From NCBI GenBank assembly GCA_965199595.1, contig OZ241182.1:930001-994000 (forward strand): 64,000 bases of DNA, written 5' to 3'. Both the position numbers and the translations under genes were made by a program. How positions within the stretch are numbered: position 1 is the stretch's first letter; each line of letters opens with the position of its first letter. Source of the stretch: JBBROS01 sp965199595. GTDB taxonomy: Bacteria; Pseudomonadota; Alphaproteobacteria; Acetobacterales; Acetobacteraceae. This document shows, piece after piece, positions 1 through 9,600 of the stretch. The notes below the pieces were generated by a model, which did not search any database, had not been told where the DNA came from, and was given only the letters and a program-made list of their open reading frames with translations.

Positions 1-1578
1 TTGGACATGGGCGCGCTGCTGGCCGGCACGCGGTATCGGGGTGACTTCGAGGAGCGGTTGAAGGCGGTGGTCACCGAGTTGGAGGCCCATCCCGGCAGCA
101 TCCTGTTCATCGACGAGATCCACACCGTGATCGGCGCGGGTGCGACCAGCGGTGGGGCGATGGATGCGTCCAACCTGTTGAAGCCGGCGCTGGCGGCGGG
201 TTCGCTGCGTTGCGTGGGCAGCACCACCTATAAGGAATACCGCAACTACTTCGAGAAGGACCGGGCGCTGGTGCGCCGGTTCCAGAAGATCGACGTGAAC
301 GAGCCTTCGCTGGAAGACGCGATCAAGATCCTGCGTGGGTTGAAGACCAATTACGAGACGCACCACAAGGTCGAGTATTCCGAGGAGGCCATTCGCGGTG
401 CGGTGGAGCTTTCGGCCAAGTACATCAATGATCGCAAGCTGCCGGACAAGGCGATCGACGTGATCGACGAGGTGGGTGCCTCCCGGATGCTGAAGCCCGA
501 GGGCGAGCGCCGGAAGCTGGTGACCCTGAAGGACGTGGAGGAGATGGTCGCCAAGATCGCGCGCATCCCGCCCAAGTCCGTGAGCGCCGATGACAAGGAG
601 ACGCTGCGCAACCTTGAGCGTGACCTGAAGTCCATGGTGTTTGGCCAGGACAAGGCGATCGAGGCGCTGGCGGCGGCGATCAAGCTGGCGCGGGCCGGGT
701 TGCGGGATGCGGAGAAGCCGATCGGCAACTACCTGTTCAGCGGCCCGACCGGCGTCGGCAAGACCGAGGTGGCGAAGCAGCTGGCAGCGACGCTGGGTGT
801 CGAGCTGACGCGGTTCGACATGAGCGAGTACATGGAGCGGCACAGCGTGTCGCGGCTGATTGGGGCGCCGCCGGGCTATGTGGGCTTCGACCAGGGTGGG
901 CTGCTGACCGACGCGATCGACCAGCATCCGCATTGCGTGCTGTTGCTGGATGAGATCGAGAAGGCGCATCCGGATCTCTACAACATCCTGTTGCAGGTGA
1001 TGGACCACGGGAAGCTGACCGATCACAACGGCAAGATCGTCGATTTCCGTAACGTCATCCTGATCATGACCACCAATGCCGGTGCTTCGGATATGGCGAA
1101 GGAAACCATCGGCTTTGCCCGCACCGAGGCGCGGACGGGTGAGGACACCGAGGCGATCAAGCGGCTGTTCACGCCGGAGTTCCGCAACCGGCTGGATGCG
1201 ACCATCACCTTTGCCGGGCTGACGCAGGAGATCGTGGGCCGGGTGGTTGAAAAGTTCGTCATGCAGCTGGAGGCCCAGTTGGCCGACCGCAACGTGACGA
1301 TCGAGCTGTCTTCCGCGGCGAAGGAGTGGTTGGCGGAGCGCGGGTATGACCGGCTGTATGGCGCGCGTCCGTTGGGCCGGGTCATCCAGGAGTTCATCAA
1401 GAAGCCTCTGGCCGAGGAGTTGCTGTTCGGCAAGCTGGTGCATGGCGGTTCGGTGAAGGTGTCGCTCAAGGACGACGCGCTGGAGTTCGAATACGTCGAG
1501 GCGCCGGCAAAGGAGCCCAGCACCGCCGCGGATGGCGATGAGGGTGGCACCGAGCGTGAGCCGGAGACTGCCGAATGA
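1..1578 (+). CDS. clpA: ATP-dependent Clp protease ATP-binding subunit ClpA (3' part; 5' end outside window)
   Basis: AAA+ unfoldase that feeds substrates to the ClpP protease in the cytoplasm. The 525 visible residues begin inside the first AAA domain: Walker B ILFIDEIHT lies at residues 34-42 and FEKDRALVRRFQKI follows. The complete second AAA domain is present, with Walker A GPTGVGKT near residue 248, pore loop GYVG near 295, Walker B VLLLDEIEK near 314, and the D2 small domain ending in a conserved YGARPLGRVIQE stretch. The C-terminal tail is acidic and low in complexity. The reading frame is open at base 1, so the TTG there is not a start; the N-terminal repeat domain and D1 Walker A lie upstream. 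The stop overlaps the next gene (ATGA). The spacing and the close match to E. coli-type ClpA separate it from ClpB and ClpC. clpS, a common upstream neighbour, cannot be seen. Confidence 0.95.
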   Translation: MDMGALLAGTRYRGDFEERLKAVVTELEAHPGSILFIDEIHTVIGAGATSGGAMDASNLLKPALAAGSLRCVGSTTYKEYRNYFEKDRALVRRFQKIDVNEPSLEDAIKILRGLKTNYETHHKVEYSEEAIRGAVELSAKYINDRKLPDKAIDVIDEVGASRMLKPEGERRKLVTLKDVEEMVAKIARIPPKSVSADDKETLRNLERDLKSMVFGQDKAIEALAAAIKLARAGLRDAEKPIGNYLFSGPTGVGKTEVAKQLAATLGVELTRFDMSEYMERHSVSRLIGAPPGYVGFDQGGLLTDAIDQHPHCVLLLDEIEKAHPDLYNILLQVMDHGKLTDHNGKIVDFRNVILIMTTNAGASDMAKETIGFARTEARTGEDTEAIKRLFTPEFRNRLDATITFAGLTQEIVGRVVEKFVMQLEAQLADRNVTIELSSAAKEWLAERGYDRLYGARPLGRVIQEFIKKPLAEELLFGKLVHGGSVKVSLKDDALEFEYVEAPAKEPSTAADGDEGGTEREPETAE

Positions 1579-1853
1579 AGGCTGTCTGGAACGGGCATGT
1601 CGTCGCGGAGAGCGACGACATTGTCACCGTTGAGGGCAATGCCTACTTTCCGGCGTCGGTGCTGGATCGCTCCGTGGTGGCGGAAAGTGCGTTGACCAGC
1701 GTGTGCGGCTGGAAGGGCACGGCCCGGTATTACACGCTGAAGGTGGACGGCAAGGAGAACAAGGACGCTGTCTGGTATTATCCGGAGCCGAAGCCTGGTG
1801 CGATGCAGGTCAAGGACCGGGTTGCGTTCTGGAAGGGCGTCGAGGTTCGCTAG
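1575..1853 (+). CDS. DUF427 domain protein
   Basis: A 92-residue cytoplasmic protein that is essentially one DUF427 domain. The family signature is visible: an SVCGWKGTARYY stretch near residues 41-52 and an AVWYYPEPKP stretch near 63-72. No enzymatic role is established for the family. The ATG overlaps the clpA stop by four bases, so translation is probably coupled and the gene sits in the same transcript. No signal peptide or membrane segment is present. The next gene is convergent after 48 bases in which I see no clear terminator. Confidence 0.9.
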   Translation: MKAVWNGHVVAESDDIVTVEGNAYFPASVLDRSVVAESALTSVCGWKGTARYYTLKVDGKENKDAVWYYPEPKPGAMQVKDRVAFWKGVEVR

Positions 1854-1901
1854 GAAACGTCGGATCGTTGGCGTGCAGCACCGCCTGGAGGTGATTAGGG
1901 C

Positions 1902-2611
<710 letters not shown>

Positions 2612-2615
<4 letters not shown>

Positions 2616-4378
2616 GCGGGGGCGCCCAGATAGGCCTCGATCACGGCCGGGTTGGCGCGCACGGCGGCGGCGGGGCCCTCGGCGAGCTTGGTGCCGAACT
2701 CCATGACCACCAGGCGGTCGGTGAGGCCCATGACGAAATCCATGTCGTGTTCAACCAGCAGGATGGTGACGCCGTCGTCGCGCAGGCGGCGAAGCAGGGC
2801 GGCCAGCTCCTGCTTCTCGTGATGGCGCAGGCCGGCGGCGGGTTCGTCGAGCAGCAGCACGGCCGGGTCGAGGCTGAGGGCGCGGGCGATCTCGACCACG
2901 CGCTGCTGTCCGAGGGCGAGGCTGTCGGCGGGGCGGAAGGCCTCGGCGGTGAGGCCGACGCGGTCGAGCTGGTGGGCGGCGTTGGTGAACAGGGTGGCTT
3001 CCTCGGCACGGTCCAGCCGCAGCAGCGCCGGCAGCGGCCCGGCCCGGCCGCGCAGATGGGCGCCGATGGCGACGTTCTCGATGACGGACATGCCGGGCAC
3101 CAGCTTCACGTGCTGGAAGCTGCGGGCGATGCCGAGGCTGGCGACACGCTGCGGGGTGGCGTGCGGCAGGGTCTGGCCCAGCAGCTCCACGGTCCCGGCG
3201 GTGGGGCGGTCCACGCCGGTGAGGAGATTGAAGGTGGTGCTCTTGCCGGCGCCGTTGGGGCCGATCAGGCCGACGATCTCGCCGGCATCCAGGTGGAGGG
3301 CGATGTCGTTCACCGCTACCAGGCCGCCGAAGGTGCGGCGCAGGCCCCGGGTGCGCAGCACGGTGGTGCCGGGAGCCGGCATGGTGCGGCGGGGCAGGGG
3401 GTTGCCGCCGGTGATGGCTCGGGGGCGAAGGGCCGGGGCACGGCGGGCGAGCAGGGGCCAGAGGCCTTCGGGTGCGGTTTGCAGCAGCAGCACAAGCAGG
3501 GCGCCGAACACGATGGTCTCGTAGCTGCCGGCGCTGCCGAGCAGGCGAGGAAGCAAGTTCTGCAGCTGGTCGTTCACCACGGTGAACAGGGCGGCGCCGA
3601 GCAGGGCGCCGGGGAGGGAGCCGATGCCGCCGATCACGGCCATCAGCAGGTACTCGATGCTGGCGTTGAGGGCGAAGGGCGTGGGGTTCACGCTGCGCTG
3701 CATATGGGCATAGAGCCAGCCGGCGAGCCCGGCCAGCACCGCCGCGTAGACGAAGGCCAGCATGCGGGTGCGGGCGAGGTTCACACCGAAGCTGGCGGCC
3801 GCCGCGGTGCCGCCGCGCAGGGCGCGGATGGCCCGGCCGGCCCGGCTGTCCAGCAGGTTGCGGGTGGTCAGCAGCACCAGCGCCACCGCAATCCAGACCA
3901 CGGCGAAATAGGCGCGGCTGGAGATGAGCGGGAGGCTGCCCAGATGGAGCGGCGGGATGCCGGAGATGCCGTCGTTGCGGCCGAACACGTCGAGGTTCGC
4001 GACCACGTAGTAGAGGCTGACGGCCCAGGCGAGGGTCCCGAGGGCGAGATAGTGGCCGGAGAGGCGCAGGGTGATGGCGCCGATCAGCAGCGCGGCCACC
4101 CCGGCCGCGAGCATGGCGCAGGGAAGGGTGAGCCAGGGCGAGAGGCCGGCCTGGGTGGTCAGCAGCGCGGTGGTGTAGGCGCCGAAGCCCATGAAGGTGG
4201 CCTGGCCGAACGAGGTCATGCCGCCATAGCCCGTCAGCACCACCAGGCCCACGGCGACGATGGCGGCGATGCCGGCGTAGTTGGCCAGCGTGATCCAGAA
4301 GTTCGGCACCGGCAGCAGCGGCAGGCAGAGCCAGGCGGCGAGCAGCAGGAGCGGCCAGGCGCGCGGGAGCCGGGTCAT
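2612..4378 (-). CDS. Fused LivM permease - LivG ATPase of a branched-chain amino acid-type ABC transporter
   Basis: A 588-residue protein combining two subunits that are usually separate. Residues 1 to about 330 are a LivM-type permease with many hydrophobic helices and the family stretch GYGGMTSFGQATFMGFGAY. After a basic, proline-rich linker, about residues 345-588 form a LivG-type ATPase with Walker A GPNGAGKST, a slightly degenerate signature (LALGQQR) and Walker B VLLLDEPAAGL. The ATG at 4378 is chosen because it overlaps the livH stop (ATGA); the frame stays open upstream but that stretch is out-of-frame livH sequence. The C-terminus overlaps livF by four bases. Such fusions are known in HAAT operons. 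The fusion fixes a 1:1 ratio between this permease and this ATPase. Confidence 0.9.
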
Positions 4379-5406
4379 TCCTCCTCCGCCGGGGTGCGGA
4401 AGGAGCGCCAGAGCAGGACGGGGATGATGACGGTGAAGACGATCGCCTCCTTGAAGGCGCTGGCGTAGAAGCTGGACAGGCTTTCGACGCAGCCGACCAG
4501 GATGGCGGCGGCGGCGGCGAGCGGATAGCTGACCAGGCCGCCGATGATGGCGGCGACGAAGCCCTTGAGCCCGATCAGGAAGCCGCTGTCGTAATACACG
4601 GTGGTGAGCGGCGCGATCAGCACGCCGGAGAGCGCGCCGATGGCGCCGGCCATGGTGAAGGCGATGCGGCCGGCCAGCGCGGTGGGGATGCCGACCAGCC
4701 GGGCGCCGAGACGGTTGATGGCGGTGGCCTGCAACGCCTTGCCGGCCAGGGTGATGTTGAAGAAGGCGGCGAGACCGGCCATCAGCGCCAGGGTGGCGCC
4801 GACGATCCACAGCGCCTGACCGGGGATGACCATGCTGCCCAGCACCAGCCTTGCCTCGGAAAAGCCGGGCGCGCGGTAGCCTTCGGGACCGAAGAACACC
4901 AGGCCGAGCCCGACCAGGGCCAGGTGCACGCCGACGCTGGCGATCAGCAGCACCAGCACGGAGGCTTCGGCCAGGGGCTGGAAGGCGATGCGGTAAAGAT
5001 AGAGCGAGAGGGGCGTGACCACGGCCACGGCCAGCAGGGCGGCGCCGAGCGGGCCGGGCTTGCCGGGGGTGAGCCAGAGGACGAGGCCCAGCACCACGGC
5101 GGGCACCACCAGCGTTTCGAGCGCCAGGGCGGCGAGGCTGCGACGGCGCAGCGTGTGACGTCCGGTGAACAGCCCGGCGACGAAGGCGCCGACACCGAGG
5201 GTGCCCATCATCCACAGCACGCCGGGCAGGCGGCCCTCGCCGATGGCGGCGTAGGTGAGGGCGCCATAGGCCACGAACTCGCCCTGCGGGATCAGGATCA
5301 CCCGGGTGACGGTGAAGACCAGCACCAGTGACAGGGCGAGCAGGGCATAGATGGCGCCGTTGACGACGCCATCCTGCAGCAGGATCAGAAGGATGTCCGC
5401 GTCCAT
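4375..5406 (-). CDS. livH: Branched-chain amino acid-type ABC transporter permease LivH
   Basis: Inner-membrane permease of 343 residues, a little longer than typical LivH (about 300). The N-terminus carries the family pattern LQDGVVNGAIYALLALSLVL and helices follow throughout, with the cytoplasmic loop that contacts the ATPase (ATAINRLGARLVGI) near residues 225-240. The ATG start lies 30 bases after the stop of the binding-protein gene, and the stop overlaps the start of the fused livMG. It would pair with the LivM half of the fusion to form the membrane channel. Confidence 0.9.
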   Translation of the reverse strand: MDADILLILLQDGVVNGAIYALLALSLVLVFTVTRVILIPQGEFVAYGALTYAAIGEGRLPGVLWMMGTLGVGAFVAGLFTGRHTLRRRSLAALALETLVVPAVVLGLVLWLTPGKPGPLGAALLAVAVVTPLSLYLYRIAFQPLAEASVLVLLIASVGVHLALVGLGLVFFGPEGYRAPGFSEARLVLGSMVIPGQALWIVGATLALMAGLAAFFNITLAGKALQATAINRLGARLVGIPTALAGRIAFTMAGAIGALSGVLIAPLTTVYYDSGFLIGLKGFVAAIIGGLVSYPLAAAAAILVGCVESLSSFYASAFKEAIVFTVIIPVLLWRSFRTPAEEE

Positions 5407-5436
5407 AGTGGACCCGTCAGACGTGGCGGGGATGGA

Positions 5437-6621
5437 TCAGGGCAGCAGCTTCCAGGTGCCGTTCTCGATCACGACCATGACACGGGCGCGGGTGTCGAAG
5501 CCGTTGTGGTCGGTGGGGGTCATGGTGGCGATGCCGTGGGTCAGCACCTTGCCCTGTTCGGCTTCAAGGCCGGCGCGCAGGGCGGCGCGGAAGTCCGCGG
5601 TGCCGGGCTGGGCGGTTTTCAGCGCGAGGGGAATGGCGTCCTCCAGCAGGAGGCCGGCGTCGTAGGCGTGGGCGCCGAAGGTGGCGAAGGAGCCGGCGCC
5701 GTTCGCCTTCTCGTAGCGGGTGACGTAGTCCAGCGCGACCTTCTTGATGGGGTTGCTGTCCGGCAGCTGGGCCGCGACCAGCACCGGGCCGGCGGGCAAT
5801 ACGGTGCCCTCCACGTCCTTGCCGCCGACGCGCAGGAAGTCCGCATTCGCGACGCCATGAGTCTGGTAGTACTTGCCGGTGTAGCCGCGTTCGCGCAGCG
5901 TCTTCTCCGGCAGGGCGGCGGGGGTGCCGGAGCCGGCGATCAGCACGGCATCGGGCTTGGTGGCGATCGCCTTGAGCACCTGGCCGGTCACGCTGGTGTC
6001 GGTGCGGGCGAACTTCTCGATGGCGGTGATGGTGATGCCGTGGGCCTTGAAGGCGCGCTGCGCCTCGGTCAGCCAGCCATCGCCGTAAGCGTCGTTGAAG
6101 CCGATGAAGGCGACGGTCTTGACGCCGGCCTTGGCCATGTGGTCGGCGATCGCGTCGGCCATCAGGCTGTCATTCTGCGGGACCTTGAACACCCATTGGC
6201 GCTGGGCATCCATCGGCTCGATGATCTTGGCGCTCGCCGCCAGGCTGATCATCGGAACCTTCTTTTCCGCCGCCACCTCGATCAGCGCCAGCGAGGCCGG
6301 GGTGGTGCTGCTGCCGATCAGGGCGTCGATGTTGTTCTCGTCGATCATCTTGCGGGCGTTGGCGACGGCCTTGGTGCTGTCGGCGCCATCGTCGAGCACG
6401 ATCCATTCGAGCTTGGCACCGGGGAGTTCGGTGGGCAGCATGGCGATGGTGTTGCGCTGCGGCACGCCCAGGCTGGCGGCCGGACCGGTGGTGGAGATGG
6501 TGACGCCGATCTTGACCGTGGGCTTGGTCTGGGCCGTGGCGGGTGCGGCAAGGAAGGGCAGGGCACCGAACGGCAGGGCGAGTGCTGCGCCCAGGAGCAT
6601 TGTCACAAAACGCCGGCCCAT
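5437..6621 (-). CDS. livK: ABC transporter substrate-binding protein, LivK/Leu-Ile-Val-binding family
   Basis: Periplasmic solute-binding protein of 394 residues and first gene of the liv operon. A signal peptide spans about residues 1-30 (basic MGRRF, hydrophobic core, cleavage likely after APATA). The mature part opens with VKIGVTISTTGPAASLG, the usual type I periplasmic-binding fold start, and a second lobe follows. The frame runs 48 codons further upstream, but the ATG at 6621 gives a proper signal peptide and is preceded by a purine-rich site. Ligand class cannot be called from the binding residues by eye; the family includes aliphatic amino-acid, amide and aromatic-acid binders. Confidence 0.88.
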   Translation of the reverse strand: MGRRFVTMLLGAALALPFGALPFLAAPATAQTKPTVKIGVTISTTGPAASLGVPQRNTIAMLPTELPGAKLEWIVLDDGADSTKAVANARKMIDENNIDALIGSSTTPASLALIEVAAEKKVPMISLAASAKIIEPMDAQRQWVFKVPQNDSLMADAIADHMAKAGVKTVAFIGFNDAYGDGWLTEAQRAFKAHGITITAIEKFARTDTSVTGQVLKAIATKPDAVLIAGSGTPAALPEKTLRERGYTGKYYQTHGVANADFLRVGGKDVEGTVLPAGPVLVAAQLPDSNPIKKVALDYVTRYEKANGAGSFATFGAHAYDAGLLLEDAIPLALKTAQPGTADFRAALRAGLEAEQGKVLTHGIATMTPTDHNGFDTRARVMVVIENGTWKLLP

Positions 6622-6654
6622 GATTTCCCGTCCCCGATTTTTGTTGTAGCGGCA

Positions 6655-6683
6655 GTGGTATGGCCCGGCTTGAATGGTGTCAA
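6655..6683 (-). promoter_or_regulatory. Candidate sigma-70 promoter of the liv operon
   Basis: On the minus strand a perfect -35 hexamer TTGACA (6678-6683) is followed 17 bases later by TACCAC (6655-6660), a weak -10. It would start transcription close to 6648, about 27 bases before the livK ATG, in the 95-base divergent gap shared with the TPP enzyme gene. The -35 match is strong; the -10 is poor, so this is a candidate only. Confidence 0.45.
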
Positions 6684-6716
6684 GAATCGCCGGCACTCCT
6701 GAAAGGACGAGCTTGA

Positions 6717-8357
6717 ATGCAGCGGATGACCACGGCGGACGCGGTTGTGGCGACACTGATCGCACACGGAATCGACACGATGTACGGCGTCCCGGGCGTG
6801 CACAACGACGCGCTGTTCGATGCGATGTTCAAGGCGAGCGGCCAGCTCCGCATGCTGCATGCCCGTCACGAGCAGACGGGAGCCTACATGGCGCTCGGCG
6901 CGGCACTCGCGACGGGGCGGCCGCAGGCCTATGCGGCGGTGCCGGGCCCGGGCGTGCTGAACACCACTGCGGCGCTGCTGACCGCCTGGGGCATGGAGGC
7001 GCCGGTCCTGGCGCTGTGCGGGCAGATCCCGTCCCATGCGATCGACCGGGGGTATGGGCACCTGCACGAGATCCCGGACCAGCTGGGCGTGCTGCGGCAC
7101 CTGACCAAGCATGCCGCGCGGATCACCGGGCCCCATGAGGCGAGCGCGCGGACGGCGAATGCGCTGTGCCTCGCCATGTCCGGCCGGCGGCGGCCGGTGG
7201 CGCTGGAATGCGCGATCGACGTGTGGAACCAGGCCGGACCGGTGCACCTGGTACCGCCGATCCATCCCGTGGTGCCGCCCGTGGATGATGAGGCGATCGA
7301 CCGGGTGGCCCGGCGGCTCGCGGCGTCCGTGCGGCCGCTGATCGTCGTGGGCGGTGGCGCGCAGGGTGCGGCGCCGGAGCTGCGGCAACTGGCGGAGTTG
7401 CTGGAGGCGCCGGTGATGTCCTACCGGCGTGGGCGGGGCGTGCTGCCGACCAGCCATCGGCTGGCGGTGCCGTACCCCGTCGGACGGCGGCTGTGGGAGA
7501 CGACGGACGTGGTGTTCGGCGTCGGCACGCGGCTGTACACGCCGATGAGCCAGTGGGGCGTGGATGAGGGGCTGCAGGTGCTGCGGCTGGACGTGGACCC
7601 CGAGGAACCCGGCCGGTACCGCGAGCCCGAGGACGCGATCATCGCCGATGCGGCGGCCGGGCTGCGGGCGTTGATCGCGCGGCTGCCGACCTATCTGGGG
7701 GTGCGGGCGTCGCGGGAGGAGGAGCTGGCCGGGCATCGCGCCTGGTTGGCGGAGCGGCTGGGCCGGCTGGAGCCGCAGATGGGCTTTCTGCGCGCCATGC
7801 GGGCCGCGCTGCCGCCGGACGGGATGCTGGTGGACGAGGTGACGCAGATGGGGTTCGCGGCCCGCATGGCGTTCGAGGTGGAGGCGCCGCGGCTGTTCTT
7901 CTCGGGGTACCAGGACAATCTCGGCTATGGCTATGGCACTGCGCTGGGGGCCGCCGCGGCGTCTCCGGGCCGGGCCGTGCTGAGCATCGCGGGGGATGGC
8001 GGGTTCGGCTACCAGGCGTTCGAGCTCGCGACGGCCAAGCGGCACAACCTGCCGGTGGTGGTGGTGGTGTTCGACGATGGGCATTTCGGCAACGTGAGGC
8101 GCATCCAGCAGCAGCAATGGGGCGGGCGGGAGATTGCCAACGACCTCGCCAACCCGGACTTCGTGCGCTTCGCCGAAAGCTTCGGCGTGCCGGCGTTCCG
8201 GGCCACCACGGCGGCGGAGCTGCAGGCCCGGCTGGCCGAGGCCTTCGCGCTGCGCGGCCCGGCCCTCGTGCATGTCCCGGTGGGTGAGATGCCGAGCATC
8301 TGGGACCTGATCATGATGCCGGGCACGCGGGGGATGCGGCGGCCCCTGCTGCCGTGA
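6717..8357 (+). CDS. Thiamine diphosphate-dependent enzyme (acetolactate synthase-like / decarboxylase superfamily)
   Basis: A 546-residue enzyme of the ALS/benzoylformate decarboxylase superfamily. The N-terminal PYR domain has the cofactor-activating glutamate in the HARHEQTGAYMA stretch (about Glu52). A central NAD/FAD-type domain follows (LIVVGGGAQG), and the C-terminal PP domain holds the GDG metal/diphosphate motif near residue 425 with FDDGHFGN about 25 residues on. The reaction cannot be fixed: it lacks anabolic acetolactate synthase context (no ilvN or ilvC) and could be a 2-oxo acid decarboxylase or a sulfoacetaldehyde acetyltransferase-like enzyme. It is transcribed divergently from a LivK-type importer, which would fit catabolism of an imported amino or keto acid (inference). 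Start ATG 6717 has a GAAAGGA site upstream. Confidence 0.85.
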   Translation: MQRMTTADAVVATLIAHGIDTMYGVPGVHNDALFDAMFKASGQLRMLHARHEQTGAYMALGAALATGRPQAYAAVPGPGVLNTTAALLTAWGMEAPVLALCGQIPSHAIDRGYGHLHEIPDQLGVLRHLTKHAARITGPHEASARTANALCLAMSGRRRPVALECAIDVWNQAGPVHLVPPIHPVVPPVDDEAIDRVARRLAASVRPLIVVGGGAQGAAPELRQLAELLEAPVMSYRRGRGVLPTSHRLAVPYPVGRRLWETTDVVFGVGTRLYTPMSQWGVDEGLQVLRLDVDPEEPGRYREPEDAIIADAAAGLRALIARLPTYLGVRASREEELAGHRAWLAERLGRLEPQMGFLRAMRAALPPDGMLVDEVTQMGFAARMAFEVEAPRLFFSGYQDNLGYGYGTALGAAAASPGRAVLSIAGDGGFGYQAFELATAKRHNLPVVVVVFDDGHFGNVRRIQQQQWGGREIANDLANPDFVRFAESFGVPAFRATTAAELQARLAEAFALRGPALVHVPVGEMPSIWDLIMMPGTRGMRRPLLP

Positions 8358-8402
8358 GCCATGCTGTTCAGTATTGTGGCAAGATAGAATGTGAGGCGGG
8401 AG

Positions 8403-9533
8403 ATGGCGACGACATCGATCATCCAGGCAACGGGCCGGGTCACGCGCGCGGCCAGCGGTGGCAGCACGGTGGTTGGGTTGGGCGGCAACGAGGTGCTGGT
8501 GGGAAGCGCCTCGGATGACGTGTTCTATGAAGGGAACGCGCCGGGCGGCCTCATAGCCGCGGATGTGTATGGAAATGGCAGCCTGGACCGGGTCTTCGGG
8601 ACCAGCGGGCAGCTCGTGTTCCACACCGCGGATCTATTTCGGCAGAGCGCCGCTGCATTCGTGGAGGCGAGCGCCACCGCGCCGAGCCAGGTTGCGGTGA
8701 TCGGGCCGAGCCAGGGTCTGCTGGGCCTGGGGCTGTCGGATATCAGCTTCATCGACGGCACGATGTCTTACGGCGCGATGGCACCGGCGGCTCAGATCAC
8801 GCGCCTCTACATGGCCGCACTGGGCCGGGCGCCGGATCCGGCTGGGTTGCAGAACTATGTTTCTCTCCTGAAGGCCGGGAAAAGCCTGAGCGTGCTGGCG
8901 GATGCGATGTTGTCCGGTCCTGAAGCTCAGGCACGCCTTGGCGTGACGGATGGCGTCGGGTTCGTCACGAAGATCTATCAGTCTGCGCTGGGCCGGTCCC
9001 CGGAAGCCAAGGGTTTGGCGGAGAAGGTGGCTCAGCTTTCCAATGGGGTCAGCCGGACCACGGTGCTGCTGGGCATCTCGGAAAGCCCCGAGAGCCAGGC
9101 GCACTCCGGCACAGGCGGCGGGGTGTTCATCCCGAGTGAGTCGGCCGCCGAGATCGCCGGGTTCTACGACACGGCGTTCAAGCATGCGCCGGATGCGGCC
9201 GGGCTGATTGCCCGGGTCAGTTCCCTGACCGATATGTCGTTCAGCGCGGTGGTCGTCCCGCTCAATGTCCGCATGGGAATCATCGCCGAAGGGTTGGCGC
9301 AATCGGCCGAGTTCACCAAGCTGTATGCCAACGTCACCGACGCCGATTTCATCCAGATGCTGTATCAGAACGCATTGGCACGGGGGCCCACCCCCGGTGA
9401 GGCGGCGGACCTCCGGCAGCAGCTGAGTGCGGGCGCGAACCGCGGCACCATCCTGTATGAGATCAGCGGGAAACCGGAGCACGCGGCGCTGCTGGCACCG
9501 CAGTATCAGCAGGGGATCGTTACGCAGGGCTGA
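8403..9533 (+). CDS. DUF4214 repeat protein with RTX-like N-terminal segment
   Basis: A 376-residue protein with no signal peptide. The N-terminus has a haemolysin-like VVGLGGNEVLVGSASDD segment. From about residue 130 there are repeated DUF4214-type units: ITRLYMAALGRAPDPAGL, FVTKIYQSALGRSPEAKGL, a degenerate AEIAGFYDTAFKHAPDAAGL and FIQMLYQNALARGPTPGEA. DUF4214 is common in surface-layer and RTX-type secreted proteins; a type I secretion signal would be C-terminal, but none of the usual secretion genes are adjacent. The ATG at 8403 is preceded by GAGGCGGGAG; a GTG at 8391 in the same frame is the alternative. Function unknown. Confidence 0.75.
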   Translation: MATTSIIQATGRVTRAASGGSTVVGLGGNEVLVGSASDDVFYEGNAPGGLIAADVYGNGSLDRVFGTSGQLVFHTADLFRQSAAAFVEASATAPSQVAVIGPSQGLLGLGLSDISFIDGTMSYGAMAPAAQITRLYMAALGRAPDPAGLQNYVSLLKAGKSLSVLADAMLSGPEAQARLGVTDGVGFVTKIYQSALGRSPEAKGLAEKVAQLSNGVSRTTVLLGISESPESQAHSGTGGGVFIPSESAAEIAGFYDTAFKHAPDAAGLIARVSSLTDMSFSAVVVPLNVRMGIIAEGLAQSAEFTKLYANVTDADFIQMLYQNALARGPTPGEAADLRQQLSAGANRGTILYEISGKPEHAALLAPQYQQGIVTQG

Positions 9534-9600
9534 TCCGGCCGGTCACTCGAACGTCCGGGCAAGGCTTGCCCCCGGCGCGTGGTTCCGCGATAGCCTCCCC

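Noticed and set aside
2747..4468. Long plus-strand open frame opposite the liv genes
   Set aside because: A shadow of the G+C-rich liv genes with low-complexity Gly/Gln composition and no family features.
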